Counted from the first letter of the stretch, positions 1 through 5,316 are shown. The stretch is DNA of 6,050 nt from Candidatus Woesearchaeota archaeon (GCA_016219765.1 JACRKM010000108.1:1-6050), one strand, 5' to 3'. Made by a program: numbers and translations. Notes: generated from the letters alone by a model not told the origin.

Positions 1-1
1 A

Positions 2-130
2 GGTGGGTTGATAAGGGAGGCACTCCCTTATGGGGTAGGCACATCGGGGAACGTCGGCTATAACTACGCAGTATTAATGCACGAGCTGGCTGTGGCGGAA
101 AATGAGCGAAGATGCGCGCAGAGCGTCTGA
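2..130 (+). CDS. Possible 3' end of an unidentified gene (5' end outside window)
   Basis: This frame is open from the window edge to a TGA at 128-130 and gives about 42 residues, including the stretch SGNVGYNYAVLMHEL. The pattern 'VGYN-YAV-x-x-HE' faintly recalls phage minor-capsid (HK97 gp10-like) proteins, in which a tyrosine-alanine stretch is followed by a His-Glu pair. That is a resemblance by eye only. A second frame, from position 1, is also open until a TAA at 61-63 and ends in ERRL, so which frame is real cannot be settled here. An 8-bp hairpin (ATAAGGGA 11-18 with TCCCTTAT 24-31) lies inside the region. The function is unknown and the piece may not be coding. Confidence 0.3.
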   Translation, partial: GGLIREALPYGVGTSGNVGYNYAVLMHELAVAENERRCAQSV

Positions 131-153
131 GCGGTGCTGGTCGTGAAAAGTGT

Positions 154-189
154 AAATGAACAGAGAACAGCAAATGAACAGAGAACAGC
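154..189. repeat. Two perfect 18-bp tandem repeats before the first gene
   Basis: AAATGAACAGAGAACAGC occurs at 154-171 and again immediately at 172-189 with no mismatch. The second copy runs straight into the TAAACAAATATATA promoter-like stretch. Its place directly upstream of a TATA-like box suggests a regulator binding site, but it could also be a replication-slippage duplication. Confidence 0.75.
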
Positions 190-203
190 TAAACAAATAT
201 ATA
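188..203 (+). promoter_or_regulatory. TATA-like promoter element before the helical-repeat gene
   Basis: GCTAAACAAATATATA combines a purine-rich stretch (where the archaeal BRE would sit) with an A/T box. It lies about 50 bases before the ATG at 253, which would leave a leader of roughly 25-30 bases. The core GCTAAACAAATA recurs at 1712-1723, inverted at 1570-1581, and with one change at 5385-5396. A second A/T box, CTATAAAAAT (229-238), lies too close to the start unless transcription is nearly leaderless. Confidence 0.45.
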
Positions 204-252
204 GAAAGTTACAACCAGAAATAACTGGCTATAAAAATAACGGGTGGTAAAA

Positions 253-981
253 ATGGAGATTGCTGATCGGTTGCTATATTCAACAAAGATGCTGATGGGC
301 ACGCTCGACTGGATCTGTGCTGGTGTAAACAACGACCTAAACGAAACTGAAATCGTCAAGGTTGTAGCGCAAGACCTGCTTGTCAGTGCTGAACATTTTT
401 TGCAGAATGGAAACGAGCAGGCGAGCGTCGAGAATTATTGGCTTGCAGGGTACTTGTTTGAAAAAATAGGTCTTCCCCACATGCAAGAGACTGTTCGGCG
501 TGTTGCGCAGCACGACTGCAACATTTTTGCGCATCGTGATCTGGTTTTTGCCGCGTTTGTTTTTTGTCATGAGCTCGAAGGGCAGAGCAGCATTCCAAAG
601 ATTCAGGAGATGAGAAAAGATATGCGCCAGAGTTTTGGAGATAATCAATATTCCTCTGTCAAAGAATTGTATAATAAACTTGATGGGTATTGTGAGCGGC
701 GCGTGAAGGATTTGCGTCGGGCAGAGTACGAGCAAAAGATGGTAGAGCGGTGTGCGTTGTTGATTATGGAAGGCGACGAATGTGTAGAGCGGCACGAGAT
801 TTCAGCAGCAGCAAACAAGTACTGTGAAGCAGCAGAGATTTTCAAGTATCAGTTGAATATGCCGTGTGCTGCTGATGACATGCCGAAAAAGCGCATTGAG
901 AGTCAATATATTGCGCATTTTGGAGCGATGCCGACCTTAGAGGAGATTGAAGCGGCGAATATAAAAGCAAGATCATCCTGA
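253..981 (+). CDS. Hypothetical helical-repeat (TPR-like) protein, 242 aa
   Basis: I do not recognise this family. The protein is soluble and almost entirely helical, with no signal peptide or membrane segment. Two segments share a TPR-like pattern: residues about 46-75 (AEHFLQNG, then NYWLAGYLFEKIGLP) and about 174-204 (GDECVERHEISAAANKY, then CEAAEIFKYQLNMP). In both, small residues pack between helices and an aromatic or leucine ending is followed by a turn with proline. This suggests a protein-binding scaffold rather than an enzyme, which is inference. The ATG at 253 is chosen over an in-frame GTG at 244, because GGGTGG (242-247) can act as a partial ribosome-binding site about 5 bases upstream. 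There are seven cysteines (C22, C89, C105, C147, C167, C177, C191, with C205 an eighth), but no metal-binding spacing is evident. The next gene starts 64 bases downstream on the same strand behind its own promoter-like element. Confidence 0.75.
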   Translation: MEIADRLLYSTKMLMGTLDWICAGVNNDLNETEIVKVVAQDLLVSAEHFLQNGNEQASVENYWLAGYLFEKIGLPHMQETVRRVAQHDCNIFAHRDLVFAAFVFCHELEGQSSIPKIQEMRKDMRQSFGDNQYSSVKELYNKLDGYCERRVKDLRRAEYEQKMVERCALLIMEGDECVERHEISAAANKYCEAAEIFKYQLNMPCAADDMPKKRIESQYIAHFGAMPTLEEIEAANIKARSS

Positions 982-986
982 TTCAG

Positions 987-1012
987 TGAACAAAATATGA
1001 ACAAAATATAAA
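987..1012 (+). promoter_or_regulatory. 11-bp tandem repeat overlapping a TATA-like box
   Basis: TGAACAAAATA occurs at 987-997 and again at 998-1008, and the second copy leads into TATAAAC. AATATAAA (1005-1012) fits an archaeal TATA box, with a start of transcription expected near 1030-1038, just before the GTG at 1046. The 11-bp period places both copies on the same face of the helix, as expected for a dimeric regulator site. The small gene downstream may therefore be transcribed separately from the gene upstream. Confidence 0.5.
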
Positions 1013-1045
1013 CTGGCGCGCGGGTGGGAGTGTGCGGAGCAGGTT

Positions 1046-1552
1046 GTGGCGAAAAAACGAAGAGGGTTACTAGGAATCTTGTTCGGGCGGCCTGCCAAAG
1101 AGGCTGGTGCTGCTCAAGCGAATACAGCTCCTGCTAAGAATGTTGTGCTAACGCTTGATGGGGACACACTCGTCGATTTGATAGGCACTACAGTGTTGCT
1201 GTCGATCGCGCATATGCGGCTCAGCAGTCCTGGATCGTATAATGTACAGCACTTTCAGTACTATGTTGAATTTCATAATTGTTCTATTAATCAAGGATTC
1301 GCTCGGTACATGACGGGCGATGTTCGTAAACGCCTCGGCTTGCACGTCAACGCGCAGCCGTATCTTAAGGCAATCAACGGGCTTGAGCATGGGGAGTTAG
1401 AAGAGGGAATCACGCGTGCCGTGGTAAAATATAAGGCGCAGATAGATGATTTTTGGAATTACTATCGAGATCAGCATCTGAAGAGCAGGGAGATTCAGCA
1501 ATCGACAGATACGCAAGAACCAGCGGCCACTGAGCAGAAGAAATGGGTCTAA
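1046..1552 (+). CDS. Hypothetical small basic protein, 168 aa
   Basis: The family is not recognised. The GTG start at 1046 is supported by GGAG at 1036-1039, six bases upstream. The protein has a basic N-terminus (MAKKRRG) followed by a short hydrophobic run (LLGILFG, residues 8-14), then an Ala/Pro-rich linker to about residue 31. A compact mixed domain spans about 33-145, with a hydrophobic helix near 44-57 (VDLIGTTVLLSIAH), aromatic-rich strands (HFQYYVEFHNCS, 69-80) and helices to the end. The last 20 or so residues are polar and look disordered. The N-terminus is too short for a normal signal peptide and might be an amphipathic membrane or nucleic-acid tether. With its upstream neighbour it forms a same-strand pair of unrecognised genes, separated by 64 bases that contain a promoter-like element, so co-transcription is uncertain. 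Confidence 0.75.
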   Translation: MAKKRRGLLGILFGRPAKEAGAAQANTAPAKNVVLTLDGDTLVDLIGTTVLLSIAHMRLSSPGSYNVQHFQYYVEFHNCSINQGFARYMTGDVRKRLGLHVNAQPYLKAINGLEHGELEEGITRAVVKYKAQIDDFWNYYRDQHLKSREIQQSTDTQEPAATEQKKWV

Positions 1553-1569
1553 GAAATATATGAAAAAAG

Positions 1570-1723
1570 TATTTGTTTAGCCCCGTTCCTCTCACAGCGC
1601 CGCCACCGACCTGCGAGCTGAACGAAAACGCATACGATTCCACAGCTCTTGGAATACTCATTCCGTTTTCGCATACATAGCGAGCGTCGTGGCGGCGCTG
1701 TGAGTATAAGAGCTAAACAAATA
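1570..1723. repeat. Long inverted-repeat element (about 154 bp, MITE-like or palindromic intergenic repeat)
   Basis: The left arm (1570-1606) and right arm (1689-1723) are inverted copies. They share a perfect 12-bp outer block (TATTTGTTTAGC with GCTAAACAAATA) and a perfect 16-bp inner block (CTCACAGCGCCGCCAC 1591-1606 with GTGGCGGCGCTGTGAG 1689-1704), separated by a few unmatched bases. Inside are a further 8-bp pair (CGAAAACG 1623-1630 with CGTTTTCG 1664-1671) and a terminal hairpin (ATTCCA 1637-1642 with TGGAAT 1650-1655), so the whole element can fold into one nested stem. No ORF lies within it. Each end carries a TATA-like A/T stretch facing outward. AAATATA flanks both sides (1554-1560 and 1725-1731) and might be a target duplication, but the region is A/T-rich. 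It begins only 18 bases after the preceding stop codon, so it could also serve as a transcription end. Confidence 0.75.
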
Positions 1724-1731
1724 TAAATATA
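1712..1731 (+). promoter_or_regulatory. TATA-like box at the right end of the inverted-repeat element
   Basis: GCTAAACAAATATAAATATA contains an archaeal-type TATA sequence (ATATAAAT) behind an A-rich stretch. It points away from the inverted-repeat element towards the hairpin and T run at 1820-1864. Transcription would start near 1750-1757. Confidence 0.4.
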
Positions 1732-1749
1732 GGGAAAATGATAAAACGA

Positions 1750-1864
1750 TCGTCCGATGAGAAACTACTCCGCGATAGTGATGTTTCATGGAGCGCCCAC
1801 GTTGCGTTTTTAGCGCGATCCGCACGAATAAATTTCGTGCGGTCTGTCGGCGCGGTGTTTTTTT
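1750..1864 (+). ncRNA. Candidate small RNA ending at a hairpin and T run
   Basis: No convincing ORF occupies this stretch. It lies between a TATA-like box (1721-1730) and a run of seven T (1858-1864). It contains a perfect 9-bp hairpin (CCGCACGAA 1820-1828, loop TAAAT, TTCGTGCGG 1834-1842), and CCGCG (1770-1774) could close an outer stem with CGCGG (1851-1855). Box C-like words occur (CGATGAG, GTGATG) but there is no CUGA box D, so a C/D sRNA is not supported. The boundaries are inferred from promoter spacing and the T run. Confidence 0.25.
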
Positions 1865-1890
1865 GCATTTTTGATCATTTTCGGTTTGAG

Positions 1891-1909
1891 TATAAAGCAA
1901 TGTTTAAAT
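1891..1909 (+). promoter_or_regulatory. TATA-like box placed for leaderless transcription
   Basis: TATAAAG (1891-1897) is centred about 23-26 bases before an ATG at 1917, the spacing expected for leaderless archaeal transcription. A second A/T box, TTTAAATA, follows at 1903-1910. Confidence 0.35.
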
Positions 1910-1916
1910 AATAATT

Positions 1917-2069
1917 ATGTCATACTATAACGATAAGAGGTTAACGATAGTGTACACGGCCAAAGCAAAAAATTTTCTTGTAACAAAGAGCAGCCCTTCT
2001 CTTTGGGGTATGTTGGGTTCCTCGTCTGATATTCTGTTGACCGCGATTTCATTCATATTCGTCCCGTGA
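1917..2069 (+). CDS. Possible small ORF, 50 aa, leaderless
   Basis: This open frame begins MSYYNDKRLTIVYTAKAKNF and ends with a hydrophobic tail (DILLTAISFIFVP), which could be a short membrane-associated helix. There is no ribosome-binding site before the ATG, but a TATA-like box at 1891 is correctly spaced for a leaderless transcript. An in-frame GTG at 1950, 9 bases after GAGG (1937-1940), is an alternative start giving 39 residues. I recognise no family, and an ORF this short can arise by chance. It lies 254 bases upstream of the large phosphoesterase gene on the same strand and might be its leader ORF. Confidence 0.3.
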   Translation: MSYYNDKRLTIVYTAKAKNFLVTKSSPSLWGMLGSSSDILLTAISFIFVP

Positions 2070-2075
2070 TGCAAA

Positions 2076-2109
2076 CCGCCCGTCGATGAAAAATCGACGC
2101 AACGGGCGG
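2076..2109. other. Strong hairpin downstream of the small ORF
   Basis: CCGCCC (2076-2081) pairs with GGGCGG (2104-2109), and GTCGAT (2082-2087) with ATCGAC (2093-2098). The loop is GAAAA and there is a five-base bulge (GCAAC, 2099-2103) on the 3' side. It begins 7 bases after the small ORF's stop. No T run follows, so a bacterial-type terminator is not indicated; it may be a processing or regulatory stem. Confidence 0.6.
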
Positions 2110-2150
2110 ATCGAGCGCACGCGAGTATCGATGACGCTGTGAATGATGTA

Positions 2151-2180
2151 TTGATATATTGATATTATGTTGATATTATG
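2151..2180 (+). promoter_or_regulatory. 11-bp tandem repeats in an A/T-rich promoter-like stretch
   Basis: TTGATATTATG occurs perfectly at 2159-2169 and 2170-2180, preceded by a partial copy, TTGATATA (2151-2158). The A/T box GATATATT (2153-2160) lies about 30 bases before the first leader hairpin at 2185, which would put the start of the phosphoesterase transcript at or near that hairpin. The 11-bp period suggests same-face operator sites overlapping the promoter. Confidence 0.45.
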
Positions 2181-2184
2181 ATCA

Positions 2185-2292
2185 TGGGCAGAAGGCAGTT
2201 TGCATCCGTTCCTACAGCGATCCACCGACAGTGACTGGGTGCAATGCCTGCCCAATCCGCACAGGATGTCCTTTGCGACATCCCTGGCGGAT
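2185..2292 (+). promoter_or_regulatory. Structured 5' leader with two adjacent long hairpins
   Basis: Hairpin 1 (2185-2254) pairs TGGGCA/TGCCCA, GGCA/TGCC, TTGCA/TGCAA and then CC/GG. The only interruptions are two bulges, both on the 5' side (GAA 2191-2193 and GT 2198-2199), and the apical region is about 29 bases. Hairpin 2 (2255-2292) pairs ATCCGC/GCGGAT, CAGG/CCTG and ATGTC/GACAT with one bulged base on each side and a CTTTGC loop. They are directly adjacent, and the second ends about 20 bases before the AGGAGG at 2313. The layout fits a cis-regulatory leader (riboswitch-like, protein-binding or stability element), but I do not recognise a known class. Confidence 0.5.
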
Positions 2293-2312
2293 CATATGCA
2301 GAAGGATGAATT

Positions 2313-2320
2313 AGGAGGTG
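2313..2320 (+). promoter_or_regulatory. Full-length Shine-Dalgarno site setting the phosphoesterase start
   Basis: AGGAGGTG matches the 16S rRNA 3' end over eight bases and sits five bases from AGGAGG to the ATG at 2324. The in-frame GTG at 2318 is part of this site, so it is not a plausible start. Confidence 0.85.
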
Positions 2321-2323
2321 TCT

Positions 2324-4855
2324 ATGGCAAGCAAGAAACAACCGCGAACCGGCAAGAGCAGAAAGGATGCAACAACTGATGATGAACGTGGCGTGCTTGC
2401 CCAGAGAATCGCCAGCGCCCTTTCCGAGGGATATTTCTCAAAGTCAGAATTCGAGAAGAAGGCTGCAACACTGCAAAAGGGACTCACGCTTGATAAAGTC
2501 GTGAATCTTCTTTATAGGGAAGGGTATAAAGTCGGTAAGAAAGGAGACGGCAAAGGAGCCCTTTATACCGTAGAACAACCCACCGCAGAACAGCCGGCAG
2601 TTGCTAAAACCAAAGAGGCATCGGTGTACTTCTTGAGTGAAGTTGCCTACGATTCATTCATGTTTAACGATGTGGCATACAGGAATCTTCTTGGGTTCAT
2701 CGCAAAGGATCCTTTGGTGTCAGGGATCGTGATCGATGGCGCGCTTACAAGACTTGATCGTCCGGAGTACCTGAATGAGGAGCTCACGTACTGGCACAAG
2801 ACGCGTGATGAGGCGATGGCGGAAAATGAGCAGGTTCACAATAACGAGCAATATGATTACATGATGAAAAAGCAGTTTAAGATTTTAGAGAAACGATTGC
2901 AGGAGCTTCGGGAGAAAGTACCGCAGGCTTCACAAGTTGTATTAAGTGTGGATTCAGATGATCTTGGTTTTACTGCTTCAGCGATTCTTAATGAGAAATT
3001 GATTCGCAAACAAGGAGAGATAAGGCACAGGATCCAAGAGCTCAAGAATGAGAAGCGCGCGGCAAAGGATGCGCATGTGCAGGCATCTGAACGCGCTAAA
3101 GATGCAGGCAGTTCAAGACAGGTTGACCAGTTGAAGAAGAAGATCTCAAGTATCGACGAGCAGCTTACTGATGCGTACCAGGAGCAGAGACTGTATCGTG
3201 AAAAAAAGGTTCGGCCGATGCACCAGCAGGTGACGGCAGAGTTTGTTGGCGAATTATACGATCGGTACCAGAAGTTGTGTGATTCCTTCGGGGTTACATT
3301 AGTGAAGAGTGCGGGCATCCTTGAATTCAACGGCCTGCGAATCGATTATGCGCACTCACGGAATAGCACGTGGATGCCTCTCAAGGCGCATGATCACCGT
3401 CTCGTCAAGTCAATGCATGGAAGGCTGCGTGAACTCGTGGAAAAGAAGGGTGTTCATGCGGTGGTGGAAAGCGGGCACGCCGGCATTGGATTTAAACAGC
3501 TGCAGAAATTATTCGATCATCCGGAAGAGACGAATTTCAAGAATAATGCAAGCTATGATCCTGTCACTGCTCCTTCGACTGTCACATTTGTAGTGGCAAT
3601 GCCTTTTGAAGACCAGCGCAAGATTTCCGAGATCGTTCAAGGGCAGCACCCATTGCGTTTCAGCGCGAGCAAGCCGACCAGTTCGCGTAAGCATCACGTC
3701 ATTGATCGTGCAAAGAACGATTCAGTTTCAGGACTTACTGTGCTTCGCCGCAATAAGGAGGGAGTTCTTGGCACTGAGTGGATAGAGTATGATTTGTTCG
3801 CGAGCGGAAAAGCTCTTGTTGAGCCTGCTGATTATAGTATTATTGTAGCAAGTTCTGATGAACACATCGGTTCTCCTGAAGAGGATCCAATGGTGCGTGA
3901 CGGGCTTGTTGCGCATTATGATGATCTACTGAAAAATCCGACGACGTTCCGCGGCAAACCTGCTGTGCCGAGAGGATTCATCAGCGGCGGCGACACGTCA
4001 GAGGCAAATTCAAGAAAATGGAATGATCGTTATGCTGTTCGCCGCAGTCCTCAGGAGGTGCTGGGCGAGAATATTTCGCTGCTTACAGGACTTCTAAAGT
4101 CTGGCACGAATCTCGAAGCGGTCGTCAAGGGTATCTTGAAGGTGACGAATGACTCTATGCAAGGGCATCAGGAGAGCATGCGCAACAATCTTGATCGTGT
4201 AGCGAATTATTATGATGAATTCCTGTCTCGGAATCTTGCGACGAGTTCGCTCAAGTACGTTCACGTGTCGGTTCCAGGTAATCACGCTGATAACGTGCTT
4301 AGGGATCTTGGATTTCGCGAGTCTGACTACTTTATGCAGCGGCACAAAGATATGGTGTTTGAAGTTGGCGTTCCGGACTATCATCTTGCTGACCCGCAGA
4401 AGGGGCGGCGTGCATTCATCGGCGGCTACAGCGTTGCGAGGATTGGCCAGATTCCTGATTATGGCGTTGATGTGGATGGAAAGCCGCTCTTTGGGCCCAT
4501 TAACTTGCTTATCCAGCACGATCCGAAGGGTACCGGGTTTTCAGGTCTTGTGGGTGCGGCGCGCAGTGCGGATGCTGATGTTGCACTTGCAGGCCACACG
4601 CATGAAAACTACGTCAAGGTATTCAAGCGCGCCGACAATAAAATCGGCATCGCATATCGGCTGGCAACATTGCAGGGCGTAACGCCGACAGAGAAGATGT
4701 ATGCGTATTCCGTTCCACGGACACAGGCAGGGCATCAGATGATCATGCCGACGCCCGGACATTTCTATGAGGAGGCTCTTCCTGCAGAGTTTCTCAAGGC
4801 GAAGGGCAGGCAAGCGCTTAATGATTGCGTAAAGAAAGAGTCAGAACGACGATAA
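2324..4855 (+). CDS. Large tandem-domain calcineurin-like metallophosphoesterase, 843 aa
   Basis: This is a predicted soluble two-metal phosphoesterase whose substrate is unknown. The C-terminal domain (about 500-840) keeps all calcineurin-superfamily motifs: D512-x-H514 (SSDEHIG), G556-D557, G652-N653-H654, H732 (IQHDP) and G757-H-T-H760. The 96-residue gap between the GD and GNH motifs holds a helical insert.

The N-terminal half appears to be a second, inactive copy. A strand (VYFLSEVAYDSF, 101-112) lacks D-x-H; VIDGA (136-140) sits where GD would be; VVLSVDSDD (205-213) replaces the GNHD region; DYAHS (341-345) keeps a histidine; and VVESGHAG (380-387) replaces GHTH. A charged coiled coil (about 223-300) interrupts it. 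Residues about 22-84 look like a winged helix ending in a Gly/Lys-rich wing, suggesting nucleic-acid or protein binding. No signal peptide or membrane segment is seen. Catalytic assignment is strong; the pseudo-domain and winged helix are inference from motif order. The gene stands alone behind a structured leader. Confidence 0.9.
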   Translation: MASKKQPRTGKSRKDATTDDERGVLAQRIASALSEGYFSKSEFEKKAATLQKGLTLDKVVNLLYREGYKVGKKGDGKGALYTVEQPTAEQPAVAKTKEASVYFLSEVAYDSFMFNDVAYRNLLGFIAKDPLVSGIVIDGALTRLDRPEYLNEELTYWHKTRDEAMAENEQVHNNEQYDYMMKKQFKILEKRLQELREKVPQASQVVLSVDSDDLGFTASAILNEKLIRKQGEIRHRIQELKNEKRAAKDAHVQASERAKDAGSSRQVDQLKKKISSIDEQLTDAYQEQRLYREKKVRPMHQQVTAEFVGELYDRYQKLCDSFGVTLVKSAGILEFNGLRIDYAHSRNSTWMPLKAHDHRLVKSMHGRLRELVEKKGVHAVVESGHAGIGFKQLQKLFDHPEETNFKNNASYDPVTAPSTVTFVVAMPFEDQRKISEIVQGQHPLRFSASKPTSSRKHHVIDRAKNDSVSGLTVLRRNKEGVLGTEWIEYDLFASGKALVEPADYSIIVASSDEHIGSPEEDPMVRDGLVAHYDDLLKNPTTFRGKPAVPRGFISGGDTSEANSRKWNDRYAVRRSPQEVLGENISLLTGLLKSGTNLEAVVKGILKVTNDSMQGHQESMRNNLDRVANYYDEFLSRNLATSSLKYVHVSVPGNHADNVLRDLGFRESDYFMQRHKDMVFEVGVPDYHLADPQKGRRAFIGGYSVARIGQIPDYGVDVDGKPLFGPINLLIQHDPKGTGFSGLVGAARSADADVALAGHTHENYVKVFKRADNKIGIAYRLATLQGVTPTEKMYAYSVPRTQAGHQMIMPTPGHFYEEALPAEFLKAKGRQALNDCVKKESERR

Positions 4856-4922
4856 TGATATACGCTTTGTTGCTTGCGCGATTTCTTGCTGTTGCTCGCT
4901 GACTTGGATCTGAGATAAAGTA

Positions 4923-5138
4923 CTACTGTAATGTATGGGCACAGTTGAACTTATAGTATTCTTCTTTCTTTTCTTTGTGCCCGTAACTTCTGACTTGGCC
5001 GATAATTAACCGCAACATTCGAGCGACATATACTCTGAAATTCTCTTTATCCGCCTCTTCCAAAGTCACGTAATACTCCGACTTAAAGTCGGGTAAAGTT
5101 AACACGGTTATATTATTGTCCACAAATAAGAGGGTCAA
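4923..5138 (-). pseudogene. Fic-like C-terminal fragment (downstream piece)
   Basis: On the minus strand this frame contains VLTLPDFKSEYYVTLEEADK followed by ENFRVYVARML. The spacing P-x-F/R-x-x-YY-x-x-L-E-x-A-D, then an aromatic/valine helix, resembles the segment that follows the catalytic loop in Fic-family AMPylase-type proteins. The tail is lysine and tyrosine-rich (GHKEKKEEYYKFN). There is no catalytic HPFx(D/E)GNGR motif, no good start codon (only TTG at 5138 or an internal GTG) and no ribosome-binding site. The frame stays open upstream to a stop at 5175-5177, but the extra residues are not Fic-like. This is probably a gene remnant. The Fic match is by eye and weaker than for the neighbouring piece; a genuine small protein of another family remains possible. 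Confidence 0.4.
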
Positions 5139-5155
5139 TCTTATAATGTGGACAA
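5116..5155. repeat. 8-bp inverted repeat at the junction of the two Fic-like fragments
   Basis: TTGTCCAC (5116-5123) and GTGGACAA (5148-5155) are perfect inverted copies separated by 24 bases. They lie where similarity to one Fic fragment begins and the other has just ended, which may mark a rearrangement or insertion scar. Confidence 0.5.
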
Positions 5156-5157
5156 CA

Positions 5158-5316
5158 CTACAGTTTAAACTGTTCTACAAATACCTCAAACATCTTCTCA
5201 CAATATTCTTTAACGTTTTTTACGTTATGAAGATCAATAGCTTCGTAATATTTTTGTCTGAGTTTTACAGGCACAAAGAGTTTTGGATAACCCGCTTGCA
5301 TTAAAATCCAATTCAT
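5158..5316 (-). pseudogene. Fic-family protein C-terminal fragment, truncated before its active site
   Basis: The minus-strand frame from ATG 5316 to TAG 5158 gives 52 residues beginning MNWILMQAGYPKLFVPVKLR and continuing QKYYEAIDLHNVKNVKEY. In Fic-family proteins this is the part directly after the catalytic HPFx(D/E)GNGR loop: a helix of the type RLLMN-x-x-L-x-x-AGYP, a short strand, then a helix with R-x-x-YY-x-A. A TGA stands immediately upstream of the ATG in frame. None of the three frames further upstream shows a catalytic loop, so the active-site half is absent. The ATG is therefore probably an internal methionine of the former gene, not a true start. A dispersed repeat copy (5362-5396) lies about 45 bases beyond the break point and may mark the rearrangement that removed the 5' part. 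Confidence 0.65.

Noticed and set aside
11..31. Terminator hairpin at the window start
   Set aside because: The 8-bp stem is not followed by a T run and lies inside two frames that could be coding.
337..795. Long minus-strand frame opposite the helical-repeat gene
   Set aside because: It has no ribosome-binding site or recognisable pattern and lies wholly opposite the better supported plus-strand gene.
1740..1800. C/D box small RNA suggested by CGATGAG and GTGATG words
   Set aside because: No CUGA box D is found at a suitable distance and no paired C'/D' boxes are present.
1658..1900. Minus-strand frame of 80 codons across the intergenic region
   Set aside because: It runs through the right arm of the inverted repeat and the perfect hairpin at 1820-1842, with no sensible protein pattern.
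2185..2254. Integron attC site, because the stem has bulges on one side only
   Set aside because: The ends are TGGGCA/TGCCCA and lack the GTTRRRY core, and no integron integrase or cassette array is present.
2857..3330. Minus-strand frame of 157 codons rich in Cys, Ser and Phe
   Set aside because: It is antisense to the Lys/Glu-rich coiled coil of the phosphoesterase; its odd composition is what the reverse of such codons produces.
5116..5304. Plus-strand frame of 62 codons encoding a hydrophobic, aromatic-rich peptide
   Set aside because: It lies antisense to the Fic-like fragment, which matches a known family pattern, and has no ribosome-binding site.
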